From the NCBI RefSeq assembly GCF_014805825.1, contig NZ_CP061941.1, forward strand, positions 4,092,001 to 4,156,000: a stretch of 64,000 nt of DNA. Direction: 5' to 3'. The notes under the pieces were generated by a model. That model was not told the origin of the DNA and did no database searches. It was given only the letters and a program-made list of their open reading frames with translations. Below, piece after piece: positions 7,078 through 16,664 of this stretch. The position numbers were made by a program, and so were the translations under genes. Position 1 is the first letter of the stretch; every line of letters begins with the position of its first letter. This DNA is from Marinomonas algicola. Lineage in GTDB: Bacteria; Pseudomonadota; Gammaproteobacteria; Pseudomonadales; Marinomonadaceae.

Positions 7078-8478
7078 TTAAAGCAGCTTTTTTAAAATAC
7101 TCAGTTTAAAACGACTAAAAGGTGGGTATCGTAATGCCACATCAAACAAAAATTTGCGTTTCATAACGGTTTTTATATGACTGAACGTGTTAAACCCTGT
7201 TTGCCCATGATAGCAGCCCATACCGCTCTTACCCACACCACCAAAAGGCAAATTTGGGTTTGCCATAAACAGCATACCATCATTAATCCCTACACTTCCT
7301 GAGCTGGTTTGCTGCAGCACCTCGTCTTCAAATGCCGGATCATTGGTATATAAATACAAGGCCAATGGCTTAGGCTTACTGTTCACAACAGCAATCGCAT
7401 CATGCCGTACTTTTAGGGTTTGAATCAGCAAAATCGGGCCAAAAATTTCTTCCTGCATAATTGAGCTCTGATTCTTTTCTGCAAGAACAATCGTCGGCGA
7501 GAGATACTTTGTTTGGCGATTCAACTGCCCACCATACACAACATTTTCTTTTTCAAGATAGCCGACTAATCGATCAAAATGATGTAAATTGATAATACGA
7601 CCATAATCCGGACTTGACTCCGGGCTTTGACCATAGAAAGCCTCAATTTTCAACTTGATGGCCTGAATGAGCTCGCTTGCGAAGGACTCTTCTACCAAAA
7701 TATAGTCAGGTGCCACACAGGTTTGTCCAGCATTCATCCATTTGCTCCAAACAATTCTTGAAGCGGTCACGTCTAGATTTGTCTGTCTATCAACAATACA
7801 AGGGCTTTTTCCACCAAGCTCTAATGTCACTGGCGTTAGATGCTCTGCCGCGGCCCGCATAATCACTTTGGCAACCCGCTCTCCCCCAGTGTAAAAGATA
7901 TGATCAAATGCTTGCTTAAGTAACTCAGTCGTCTCCTCAACCGCCCCTGAGATCAACTGAAAACACGCCATATCAAGATAATGTGGCAGTAATTCAGCCA
8001 ATAAAGAGGCCGTGTGCTCAGCCACCTCGGATGGCTTGATCACGGCACAGTTCCCGGCCGCGATGGCCGCGATTAAAGGGGCGAGTACAAGTTGAACAGG
8101 GTAATTCCAAGCACCAATAATAAGTACCGTTCCCAGGGGTTCGGCTAAGGAATAGCTTTTTGCAGGTTGAGCAAATAGAGGCGTCGATACCTTTCGTGGT
8201 TGGCACCACTTATGGATGTGTTGCAGAGTATGATCCACATCGCTGATCACAAAACCTATTTCCGACAGCCAAGCTTCTTGCGGGCTCTTTTTTAGATCCA
8301 AACACAAAGCGGTGGTAAAAGCAGGTTCGTTCTCTTGCAGCATGTTTTTCACTTGTTTAAGCTGCTGAATACGCCACTCTAAGCTTCGTGTTTTACCGAC
8401 TCTAAAAGAGGCTTGTAGACGTGCTACATAGAGGGGGATTTCTGCTAACGGGGTGAAAGACACCGTATTTTTTTGCAT
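7078..8478 (-). CDS. Aldehyde dehydrogenase, class 3 / coniferyl aldehyde dehydrogenase type
   Basis: This 466-residue enzyme oxidises aldehydes to acids with NAD(P). Seen are the cofactor segment GTVLIIGAWNYPVQL (about 116-130), catalytic Glu at about 220 in LELGGKSP, catalytic Cys254 in NAGQTCVAPDY, EEIFGPILL, and the NPNLPFGGVGKSGMGCYHG C-terminal motif. The length and the hydrophobic C-terminal tail fit the class 3 ALDH family (fatty or aromatic aldehydes). It starts ATG at 8478 and appears monocistronic. Confidence 0.92.
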   Translation of the reverse strand: MQKNTVSFTPLAEIPLYVARLQASFRVGKTRSLEWRIQQLKQVKNMLQENEPAFTTALCLDLKKSPQEAWLSEIGFVISDVDHTLQHIHKWCQPRKVSTPLFAQPAKSYSLAEPLGTVLIIGAWNYPVQLVLAPLIAAIAAGNCAVIKPSEVAEHTASLLAELLPHYLDMACFQLISGAVEETTELLKQAFDHIFYTGGERVAKVIMRAAAEHLTPVTLELGGKSPCIVDRQTNLDVTASRIVWSKWMNAGQTCVAPDYILVEESFASELIQAIKLKIEAFYGQSPESSPDYGRIINLHHFDRLVGYLEKENVVYGGQLNRQTKYLSPTIVLAEKNQSSIMQEEIFGPILLIQTLKVRHDAIAVVNSKPKPLALYLYTNDPAFEDEVLQQTSSGSVGINDGMLFMANPNLPFGGVGKSGMGCYHGQTGFNTFSHIKTVMKRKFLFDVALRYPPFSRFKLSILKKLL

Positions 8479-8598
8479 GACTATCTTACCTCTAAAGCAA
8501 CATCACATTGGATCTTATCAAGGATCATTAATGGTCAATCAACCCCACAATACGACGCTATCGCAGCAGGTTCAATCATTGTATCAATATCAAACAAG

Positions 8599-9105
8599 CT
8601 ACTCAGGAGGGTGAACTACAGGGCAATTAACCACGATATTGGTGCGTTCAATGGTCACTAAACCTTGCGCTTCGGCTTCATAAATCGCCCCTTCTGACGT
8701 TAGGACATAAGCCTGACTAGGGTCAGCCCAAATTACGTTGTACATCAACCAGAGTGGTGAATATTGCTTATCTCTATTCTCTGGACCAATTGGATCTGGA
8801 ACAGAAGGAAAAACATTGCGCTTTTGGGTCCCGTTTGGGAAACCATACACTCTTTCCAGCGCCGTCCTGACACTCGGTGGTTTAGGGTATTTAGGAATGG
8901 TATGCCTTAAACGGGGAACGTAATTTGCGTCCATTACTTTTGCCATTTTTCGGTCTGATACATCCGTTGTCACGTAAAATACAATTTCATCATCAAACCA
9001 AGCCTCATGCAGCGGTAAACTGACATACTTTTGTTTCATTGGCTTTTGAGAGCAAGCTGAGAGTAAAACGAGTAACATCATACCCAGTACGTAGTTATGT
9101 TTCAT
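8599..9105 (-). CDS. Putative lipoprotein, unknown function
   Basis: The protein is 168 residues. A lipoprotein signal MKHNYVLGMMLLVLLSAC places the lipidated Cys at residue 18. The mature part has an EIVFYVTTDVSDRKMAK segment, ERVYGFPNGTQKRNVFPSVPDPIGPENRD and YSPLWLMYNVIW. I recall these GN/YSPLW-type motifs from uncharacterised secreted proteins but cannot name a function. It is monocistronic and convergent with nothing. Confidence 0.8.
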   Translation of the reverse strand: MKHNYVLGMMLLVLLSACSQKPMKQKYVSLPLHEAWFDDEIVFYVTTDVSDRKMAKVMDANYVPRLRHTIPKYPKPPSVRTALERVYGFPNGTQKRNVFPSVPDPIGPENRDKQYSPLWLMYNVIWADPSQAYVLTSEGAIYEAEAQGLVTIERTNIVVNCPVVHPPE

Positions 9106-9371
9106 TGAAGGATCCTATCTTAAAAATGAACCTGAACATCGGCGAACTCTCTCAATAATAGCGTATTTATGCTATCAAGTTTTGTCTAAAAACAACAAGG
9201 CTAAGATTTGTGATTGGATCGCGGCTTGTTTATCTCCCGTCACTTAACTTGAATACTGATACACACTGTTACTGTTTAGCCACGTATTTCTCACTATCCT
9301 ACCGTGTGTCTTCTTTATTTAGAACAAACACTCTACACTTAACCTAACATACTCAAAAAATGGAGTTTATT

Positions 9372-9650
9372 TTGAACGTTTTGAAAAACGGCCGCCTTTT
9401 CCTTCTGTTGATTTCCGTCTTCTATATGGCCGCCTGCTCGAATAAAGACCTGTACGAAGCGATACAAGACAATCGAGTAAATGAATGTCGTAATATGACC
9501 TATAATCAAGAACAAGCTTGCTTAAACAGTATCAATCAAAAGTCCTATGAAGAGTACAATAGAGAACGAGGCGTTGGTGTTGAGACTGACACAACGATGA
9601 CTGCAAATGATGATCTGTCTTTTTCTCATACGAGTCGCTATAACAACTAA
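9372..9650 (+). CDS. Small putative lipoprotein
   Basis: The 92-residue product MNVLKNGRLFLLLISVFYMAAC has a lipobox (MAAC) ending at residue 22, then a hydrophilic EXXXR-rich part with two further Cys (NECRNM, EQACLN) that could form a disulfide. I choose TTG at 9372: TGGAG lies seven bases upstream of it, whereas the in-frame ATG at 9360 has no RBS and would itself be part of that RBS. The Cys spacing and length recall small EexN-like or YfjS-like lipoproteins, but no assignment is safe. Confidence 0.7.
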   Translation: MNVLKNGRLFLLLISVFYMAACSNKDLYEAIQDNRVNECRNMTYNQEQACLNSINQKSYEEYNRERGVGVETDTTMTANDDLSFSHTSRYNN

Positions 9651-9812
9651 TTTGCGACTCAATCTAACGAATCACCAAGCACCCTCCTTTGCACTTTAAC
9701 AACACCTTGAGGGATGACTCAGAGAAATGTCCACAAATGCCTCTTGCCTCTGACGCTTGCTACTATTAAAGTACCCTCTTAATTTTTATAAACCGTTTTT
9801 ACAATAATCGAA

Positions 9813-9975
<163 letters not shown>

Positions 9976-10143
9976 GACCAAACAAGATAATGAGTGACGT
10001 ATTTTTAAAGGTCTAGTGAGTACTCGACTAAAAGAAATAAGTGACTTTCTTTTGTGCGCTCTGTTGAGCGTGCTCTTGTTCATCTCATGTTTGGTATATT
10101 TCTCATCACCCCTGTACATCTTACTGAATAGGAGACATTCAAG

Positions 10144-11079
10144 ATGGCAGGAACACTTTTTATTATGATTGCGTGCTTTACATGGGCATTGGATACCCTT
10201 ATCCGCTACCCCTTGTTGAGCGCTGGTTATTCTGCTGTACAAATCGTTTTTATTGAGCACCTCACCTTAGTTTTATGTGTCAGCCCTCTACTTTGGCGTT
10301 ATCGTCAGACCTATAGAAATATGACCAAAACCGCCTTAGCCTGTTTATTTTTTATTGGTGGCGTCGGTTCGGCGGTTGGTACCTTGGCGTTCACCGAAGC
10401 ATTCAGTTACTTAAACCCAACGGTCGTTATACTTTTACAAAAATTACAGCCATTAGTGGCCATATTATTAGCCTATCATTTCCTAAAAGAACGTATTGAA
10501 AGCCATTTTATTCAATGGGCTACCGTCATTTTAGTGGGCAGCTTTATTATGATGTGGCCAGATTTAGCCACACTCGGTGACGCGCAGTGGCACTACTCAA
10601 GCGATCAAACAGCCATCATAAAAGGCTATAGCTATACCCTTATTGCCGTCTTTTCTTGGGGAGCGGCAACGGTTTGCGGAAAATATTTGTCTTATAAAAA
10701 CGTGCCTGAAAATGCGATTCTTTCCGGCCGATTTTTATCTGGGCTAATGGTTTTGTTACCCATCGCCTTGCTCATTACCCCCAGTTTAAAAGCGATGCCT
10801 ATTACAGATATTGGACTCGTCGTGGTAATGGCGCTGTTGAGTGGACTCATTGGTATGTGGTTTTATTATAAGGGACTCAATCAAGTTCGTGCACAAACGG
10901 CCACCTTAGTTGAGCTCTCTTTTCCGGTTTTTGCGGCGGGCATTAACTGGGTCTTTTTGGATATGAGCTTGTCGACCTACCAGATAGTTGGAGCTTGCTT
11001 GTTAATATGCGGTAACATTGGCTTACGTATGAAAGAGCTCAAAGCACCTATGCCGACTATCGCCTCAGCCAATACTTAA
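10144..11079 (+). CDS. ribN: EamA/DMT-family riboflavin importer RibN
   Basis: This 311-residue inner-membrane protein has about ten hydrophobic segments arranged as two EamA repeats; the second begins near YTLIAVFSWGAATVCGKYL. The DMT superfamily alone would not give a substrate, but the FMN riboswitch directly upstream makes it a RibN-type riboflavin transporter, a group known from Proteobacteria. AGGAGA precedes ATG at 10144. It is a single-gene unit followed by a hairpin at 11094-11121. Confidence 0.9.
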   Translation: MAGTLFIMIACFTWALDTLIRYPLLSAGYSAVQIVFIEHLTLVLCVSPLLWRYRQTYRNMTKTALACLFFIGGVGSAVGTLAFTEAFSYLNPTVVILLQKLQPLVAILLAYHFLKERIESHFIQWATVILVGSFIMMWPDLATLGDAQWHYSSDQTAIIKGYSYTLIAVFSWGAATVCGKYLSYKNVPENAILSGRFLSGLMVLLPIALLITPSLKAMPITDIGLVVVMALLSGLIGMWFYYKGLNQVRAQTATLVELSFPVFAAGINWVFLDMSLSTYQIVGACLLICGNIGLRMKELKAPMPTIASANT

Positions 11080-11093
11080 TCTAATCACCTAAC

Positions 11094-11121
11094 GCTCTTA
11101 TCGATCGTCAACGATAAGAGC
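11094..11121 (+). terminator. Hairpin after ribN
   Basis: Perfect 10-base arms GCTCTTATCG / CGATAAGAGC enclose an 8-base loop. Only a weak T-rich tail follows, so termination efficiency is uncertain. Confidence 0.6.
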
Positions 11122-11160
11122 ACTTCATTTCTAAAGAGGGTATTTCTAAAGCGGGTCTTT

Positions 11161-11288
11161 CTAAAGTAAGTAGCCCCCATCGATGTCTATTGCCGCATTT
11201 CTTAGTGCTTTGGACTGATCTCCTAACAGATAGAGAATCGCACCAATATGGTCATCGGCTTGCAGTGTGCGGCCTATCGGGCACGCTT
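11161..11288 (-). pseudogene. C-terminal remnant of a short-chain dehydrogenase/reductase
   Basis: A minus-strand open frame reads CPIGRTLQADDHIGAILYL, then ALRNAAIDIDGGYLL-stop. This is the familiar SDR ending, P-xGR...(D)GGYLL. An in-frame stop lies just upstream at about 11289 and no N-terminal Rossmann part is found, so only about 42 codons of a lost gene remain. Confidence 0.65.
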
Positions 11289-11485
11289 AAACGTGTATAA
11301 ATGTAAGCGGCTCTATCAAAGCACTAAATAATATTTTATAACCTTATTGATGGATTTTTTAGAAAACTGTCATAGACTCAAATACCAACGATCCGATCTA
11401 AACGATTCTGCAACAGGTTCGACCTGTTCAATAACAGTTCACATTGATATTCGTTTAGACTAAGAATTCCGTTTAGGGAAAAAAT

Positions 11486-12805
11486 ATGTTTAACAAGCGC
11501 CTCCAACAAGAAGTTAACGCCTTAAGAAATGAACTTCTTATTATCAAGCAAGTGAAAGACAGCTTAGAAACGGAGCATTTAACCGTTTTAATGGACCACG
11601 ACGGTGTAATACAAAGCGTCAATGACAAATTTGAACATGAAATGCTGCACTCTTCGGCGTCTATTAAAGGCCAAAAATTGCTCGACCTTGTGCCAGAACA
11701 TGAAAGGCATACACCACATTTCAAAGGGATTTCGGACGCATTTAGAAGTGCACAACATTGGTCTGGCGCGCTGCAAATAAAAAGAGGTAATGGTAAAGAA
11801 GCTTGGCTGCGTGTCATTCTTCAATCTATAAAGAATGCCGAAGGTAAAGTCGAATACATCACCTTGCATGCAAACGATCTAACACGGACGATTACCACCT
11901 CACGCGAACATGAGAATATTATTGCCGCATTACAGCGATCTACCGCGGTAATCGAATTTGATTTAGAAGGCCATATTCTGACAGCCAACCCTATTTTCCT
12001 AGACTGTATGGGGTATGAACTGTCCAAAATAAAAGGCAAACACCACAGAATGTTTTGCGAAGCCGACGAACACCAAAGTTCAGACTACGCCCTCTTTTGG
12101 AAAAAACTAAGCTCAGGGAACTTTGTCGCCGACCGATTTAAGCGGGTGGACAGTCGTGGCAACATTGTCTGGTTAGAAGCCTCTTATAACCCTATAACAG
12201 ATGTTAATGGTCGACTCTATAAAGTTGTCAAATTCGCCACGGTTATCACAACTCAGGTTGAACGTGAATTAGCGGTTTCTAAAACGGCTAAAATTGCCTT
12301 CGAGATTTCACAACAAACCGACGAAAGTGCAACCAAGGGCAGAGAAGTCGTTCAAAAAACCGTCACCGTTATGAGTAAACTTGCGGAACAAATGTCGCAA
12401 GCGGCCAGTGGTATCGATGAACTAGACAAACAGTCTCAATTAGTAGGCACTATTATTCAGAGTATTCGAGGTATTGCTGATCAGACTAATTTATTGGCAC
12501 TCAATGCGGCTATAGAGGCCGCTAGAGCGGGTGAACAAGGACGCGGGTTTGCGGTGGTGGCCGATGAGGTTAGGCATTTAGCATCAAGAACCAGTGAGGC
12601 CACAGAAGAAATTGTTGGCGTGGTAGAAAAAAACCAAATCTTAGCTGAAAAGGCCGTTGCGTTAGTCAATGGCGGACAGCGGCAAGCAGAAGAAGGTCTA
12701 AAACTCTCGCATGAGGCGGGTGAAGTAATTGTAGAGATACAAAAAGAAGCTCAGCAGGTCGTCGATGCAATCAGCGTATTTACAGACCAATTTAAGGCGG
12801 ATTAA
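11486..12805 (+). CDS. Soluble PAS-PAS methyl-accepting chemoreceptor (BdlA/Aer2-like)
   Basis: The 439-residue protein has a short coiled N-terminus, PAS domain 1 (about 25-130), PAS domain 2 with a PAC segment (about 145-255, ending FKRVDSRGNIVWLEASYNPI), and an MCP signalling domain whose hairpin tip is IRGIADQTNLLALNAAIEAA. No membrane segment is present, so it should be cytoplasmic. BdlA, a two-PAS MCP of nearly the same size in Pseudomonas, acts in biofilm dispersal; the ligand here may be redox or haem-linked but that is inference. AGGG lies upstream of ATG. Confidence 0.9.
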   Translation: MFNKRLQQEVNALRNELLIIKQVKDSLETEHLTVLMDHDGVIQSVNDKFEHEMLHSSASIKGQKLLDLVPEHERHTPHFKGISDAFRSAQHWSGALQIKRGNGKEAWLRVILQSIKNAEGKVEYITLHANDLTRTITTSREHENIIAALQRSTAVIEFDLEGHILTANPIFLDCMGYELSKIKGKHHRMFCEADEHQSSDYALFWKKLSSGNFVADRFKRVDSRGNIVWLEASYNPITDVNGRLYKVVKFATVITTQVERELAVSKTAKIAFEISQQTDESATKGREVVQKTVTVMSKLAEQMSQAASGIDELDKQSQLVGTIIQSIRGIADQTNLLALNAAIEAARAGEQGRGFAVVADEVRHLASRTSEATEEIVGVVEKNQILAEKAVALVNGGQRQAEEGLKLSHEAGEVIVEIQKEAQQVVDAISVFTDQFKAD

Positions 12806-12821
12806 TTCGTCTCTTAGTAAT

Positions 12822-12861
12822 AATAACCCCATGCGAATCATTGAACTTGCATGGGGTTATT
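12822..12861 (+). terminator. Hairpin after the soluble chemoreceptor gene
   Basis: Perfect 13-base arms AATAACCCCATGC / GCATGGGGTTATT enclose a 14-base loop; no T-tract follows. Confidence 0.6.
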
Positions 12862-13056
12862 GTAAGTCCTGTTTATTGATTTCAAATACCAATCAACTTC
12901 AAAGACATTCCATTTCTCAAACCAAGCCCTCTCCATTCATGTCTACTCTTTATTCGCTCTACAGAAACACGCTGTAACAAATCTGTCGTACTTTTCCTAT
13001 ATTTTCATTATCAAGGATCATAAGTCTTTGATACATTTAGATTTGAGGATAAAGTC

Positions 13057-15039
13057 ATGACCATATCAGGCGTCACCCGGCTCACAACATTAGCTTACGG
13101 TCTCATTGCTATAGTATTCGCTGGCATGATGTTTTGGGGAATCTCAAAGTTTCGTAATACTTTCCAAGAAAACCATTATTATAATGACGTTTGGTCATCC
13201 GCCAGCATTGGTTTAAAAGACCAAATAGAAGCGTATCTATTTTCTGGTGATAGCAGCACATTACAAAATGCCATTCTTTATATTGATGAAAGCATCCAAC
13301 CGAAATTAGTCAAACTGCCAGCCAGTATTGCACACCCTATTCAAGAAAAGCTTTCTGTTATTAAAAGCAGTCTGGAAACCGATGTTCGTGCGGCCGGTAA
13401 ATTATCAGGCGACCCTAAGGCGCTGATTCATAACAATGAAGCACAGATTTTTTCCGAAATCGAAACCTTACAAGAACTCGTCAGTTCACAGCAATCGTCT
13501 TTAGATACAGACACACAGCAAGAGTATTACCAATTAATAGCCAAAATGTATCAACAGATGTTCTCTCTGACTGTGGCCAGCGACCAATATATAGAAATCA
13601 CTGAGCAGAATAACCTTGATCAGCTGACTCGGCTCATAACCGAGCTACAAGGGTCAATCGCATCGCTAAGTCGCTTACCAACAATCAATAAAACCCAAGC
13701 AGAATCCACAGAGGACGACAATGACCTTTCATCATTAATGGGTTGGGCGACCGATGAGACGCAGGAAGAGGACAATCCAGTGGTCGAGATTCAAGCCGAA
13801 TTAAGGTCTTGGGTAGGACGATACTTAAAAGATGTCGAATCAACTCAGTCTCTTATGACGCAAGTCATTCAAACCCAAAATCAAATTAGAGAACGTGTGA
13901 TCAGTTTACAAACTGAACTCGAACAAGGAACAAAAACCCTCCAAAAAACCTCACAGCAAACCGAACGCACCATCGAAATCGGTTTTGCGAGTGTCGTTCT
14001 ACTTATGTTTATTGTGACGTGTATCACTCACCTATTCCAACATACTATTGTTGTCAAAGGGGCTAAGCAGCTATTGAAAGCCGTTCAGGAACTGGCTCAG
14101 AATCAAAGCGCAACGCATATCAATATTGGCAATAGAAAAAATGAGCTAGCGGATATAGCACGACTGTTAAACCAGTATTTAGACTTTGTTGAGCAACAAA
14201 GACAACAGAGAGACCAGGAGTTATCGAAGATTTCCTCTTCGCTCAACGACACCTTGACGACATTCGACCAAATGAATGGACTCAGTATGGCGTCAAACGA
14301 TGCGCTTGTAGAAACCTTAGGCTTAGCCAGTAAAGTCGATGTATTGGCACATAAAGCTGAAGTGAGAGCCACCGAAGTGGCCACTCATGCTGATGACATC
14401 AGCACGTCAATGAAAAGCAGTGTAGAAAAAACGCGTGAATTAAACCGCGCCAATAACCAAACCATTGCGACCCTCAATCAAAGTAAAGAATCACTATTGC
14501 AATTAAGTCACTACGTTAGCAATGCGTTTACGATTGTAGACAGTATTCGTAACATTGCTGAACAAACTAATTTACTCGCATTAAATGCTGCAATAGAAGC
14601 GGCTAGAGCTGGTGAAAATGGTCGAGGTTTTGCCGTAGTGGCTGACGAGGTCAGATCCTTATCGAGAAAAACACAAGGTTCATTAGAAGAGATCACCACC
14701 ATTTTTAGTGGCTTAAATAATGCAGAGTCAGCACTTAAGACCCATTTAGAATCCATTGAGCATTCAACCAAAAATCAATATGAATTAACCAATAGCCTTG
14801 AACAATCAGCCGAACAAGTACAGGAACAAGCGGCAAGGTCATCCGTCTTAACACAAAAAGCAACAGGGTATGCCGCCCAGCAAAAACACGAAATGAGCGA
14901 GTTAAATCGCTCCATTGACAGCATTCGGAATAAAGCAGATGAATCCGTTATGTTTATCGGTTCGGCGTCGAAAAAAATACATATCAATATTACCAATATA
15001 ACGACGACACTAGGAATAGAAACACCTAACACAGAATGA
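13057..15039 (+). CDS. Membrane methyl-accepting chemotaxis protein
   Basis: The protein is 660 residues. A membrane segment at about 8-28 and another at about 307-330 enclose a long helical periplasmic sensor region that contains an acidic insert (TEDDNDLSS...DETQEEDN). A HAMP-like linker follows, then the MCP signalling domain with tip VDSIRNIAEQTNLLALNAAI. It relays an unknown periplasmic signal to CheA/CheW. Two chemoreceptor genes in a row, each with its own intergenic region, suggest separate transcription. Confidence 0.9.
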   Translation: MTISGVTRLTTLAYGLIAIVFAGMMFWGISKFRNTFQENHYYNDVWSSASIGLKDQIEAYLFSGDSSTLQNAILYIDESIQPKLVKLPASIAHPIQEKLSVIKSSLETDVRAAGKLSGDPKALIHNNEAQIFSEIETLQELVSSQQSSLDTDTQQEYYQLIAKMYQQMFSLTVASDQYIEITEQNNLDQLTRLITELQGSIASLSRLPTINKTQAESTEDDNDLSSLMGWATDETQEEDNPVVEIQAELRSWVGRYLKDVESTQSLMTQVIQTQNQIRERVISLQTELEQGTKTLQKTSQQTERTIEIGFASVVLLMFIVTCITHLFQHTIVVKGAKQLLKAVQELAQNQSATHINIGNRKNELADIARLLNQYLDFVEQQRQQRDQELSKISSSLNDTLTTFDQMNGLSMASNDALVETLGLASKVDVLAHKAEVRATEVATHADDISTSMKSSVEKTRELNRANNQTIATLNQSKESLLQLSHYVSNAFTIVDSIRNIAEQTNLLALNAAIEAARAGENGRGFAVVADEVRSLSRKTQGSLEEITTIFSGLNNAESALKTHLESIEHSTKNQYELTNSLEQSAEQVQEQAARSSVLTQKATGYAAQQKHEMSELNRSIDSIRNKADESVMFIGSASKKIHINITNITTTLGIETPNTE

Positions 15040-15054
15040 ATGAGACGATATAAA

Positions 15055-15099
15055 ATAACGCCAGCGACGTAACTCAATCAGTCAGTAGAATGGCGTTAT
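15055..15099. terminator. Weak inverted repeat between convergent genes
   Basis: ATAACGCCA and TGGCGTTAT pair across a 27-base loop in the convergent gap between the chemoreceptor and the aminotransferase. No T-tract is seen, so a terminator role is only a guess. Confidence 0.3.
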
Positions 15100-15141
15100 G
15101 GGGCATTGAAAGACTTGACTCAACTAACACGAACGAAGCGA

Positions 15142-16482
15142 CTATATAGGCTCTAAGGCCACTGTCTCTAACGCCTCCGCCATGGCTGACATGGCCATCG
15201 ACTCTAACCAGTCCAAATCGACGGTGTTATGTGCTTCACAAATAAACCAAGGTTCACGAGAATCAGGCTCCAACATAACGCCGTTATTGATCAAGTTAAA
15301 CGCAAACTCGGTATACAATACCGAATCCGTTTGTTTCCAGTCACGGTAATTTTGTGGCACAAACTCCCCAAAATGAATTCCAAACATAGAATCCGGTCCA
15401 GCAAACTGATGGGGGATATTATAATGGCTAAACACTCGGCTTAATCGCTCTTGTATCGCCTTGCCCGTGGTATTTACTGTCTCTAAGGCATCCGTATCAC
15501 GAATTAACGTCAAGGTCGCTTTAGCCGCACTGAGAGCAATCATATTTGCTGTGTAAGTTCCCCCGTGGGTTACCCCATCTTTACCAAACCGTATTTTATC
15601 CATGATAGCGGCTTTGCCTCCAAATGCCGCCACAGGGTAACCGTTGCCCATTGCTTTTGCGAAGGTTGTCAAATCGGCATAAACACCATAGAGCTCTTGC
15701 ACACCGCCTTTTGCCACTCTAAACCCTGTTTTCACTTCATCCATTATCAACAGGGTTTGACTTTGGTCGCACATGTCTCTTAATGCTTGCATATACTCTT
15801 GCGTTGCGGCAATACTGCCACAGTTACCCATAATAGGCTCAATGACGATCGCAGCAATATCCTCACCCACACGTTCAAAAACCTGCTTAAGCGCATCCAA
15901 ATCGTTTAATGGGACCGTCTCTAAATGTTCACGACTGCTTTCTGGAATACCGATACCAAAAGCCGCAATTTCAGGCGCCTCTTGCTGCTCATTATCCCAA
16001 TTATCCACGTCCGACTTCCACATCATTTCATCGTAAAGCCCATGAAAGCCACCCTCGACAACCACAATTTTATTACGATTCGTGTACCCTCTAGCGGTTC
16101 TTACAGCACCTAAGACCGCTTCTGTTCCAGAGTTTGCAAAACGGACCTTCTCGATCTGTGGGCAAAGATCTTTCATCAAGGACACAACGTCAGAATCCAG
16201 CGCGGTCGAAAAACCAGAAATGGTACCGCACTCCGTGATGGTCTTAATGACTTCACTGTCTACACGGGTATCTCGATAGCCTAAAATAATCGGTCCGTAA
16301 GCCAATCTAAAATCAACAAACTCATGATCGTCACAATCGGTAATTTTGCAGCCTTGTGTGCTTTTTACAAACACGGTTTTCTCTTCGCCCCAATAACGGT
16401 AACTGTCCGCTACCCCCATTGGCATATGGGTGTGAGCCGATTTAAGAAGTTTATTCGATATGGTTTTATCTTGATTATTCAT
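15142..16482 (-). CDS. Class III PLP aminotransferase (glutamate-1-semialdehyde aminomutase-like)
   Basis: The product is about 446 residues if it starts at MNNQDKTIS (16482); the frame stays open to 16557 and neither start has a strong RBS. Family features are FANSGTEAVLGAVRTARGYT, GGFHGLYDE, IMDEVKTGFR and the Schiff-base lysine in TTFAKAMGNGYP. GSA-like enzymes use diverse amino substrates and many are not HemL, which would be shorter. The gene is divergent from yghU across a 180-base gap. The substrate is unknown. Confidence 0.88.
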   Translation of the reverse strand: MNNQDKTISNKLLKSAHTHMPMGVADSYRYWGEEKTVFVKSTQGCKITDCDDHEFVDFRLAYGPIILGYRDTRVDSEVIKTITECGTISGFSTALDSDVVSLMKDLCPQIEKVRFANSGTEAVLGAVRTARGYTNRNKIVVVEGGFHGLYDEMMWKSDVDNWDNEQQEAPEIAAFGIGIPESSREHLETVPLNDLDALKQVFERVGEDIAAIVIEPIMGNCGSIAATQEYMQALRDMCDQSQTLLIMDEVKTGFRVAKGGVQELYGVYADLTTFAKAMGNGYPVAAFGGKAAIMDKIRFGKDGVTHGGTYTANMIALSAAKATLTLIRDTDALETVNTTGKAIQERLSRVFSHYNIPHQFAGPDSMFGIHFGEFVPQNYRDWKQTDSVLYTEFAFNLINNGVMLEPDSREPWFICEAHNTVDLDWLESMAMSAMAEALETVALEPI

Positions 16483-16664
16483 TAATTTAGTCTTTAATTT
16501 CTCTATGGGGAGATTGTGAAGGAAAAAGGAAACATGATAATTTTCGGAGCGAATCATACCTATGATGCCTTTTTTTTGCTACAAATTGACTACATATATG
16601 AGTAAGCAAAGATTCACTTTAGTGAGTTCGCCATCCTCTTTAGTCGCGTTTTATAGGAGATACA

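Noticed and set aside
11473..11869. Long minus-strand frames opposite the chemoreceptor gene
   Set aside because: They are antisense to a strongly supported coding region and show no family features.
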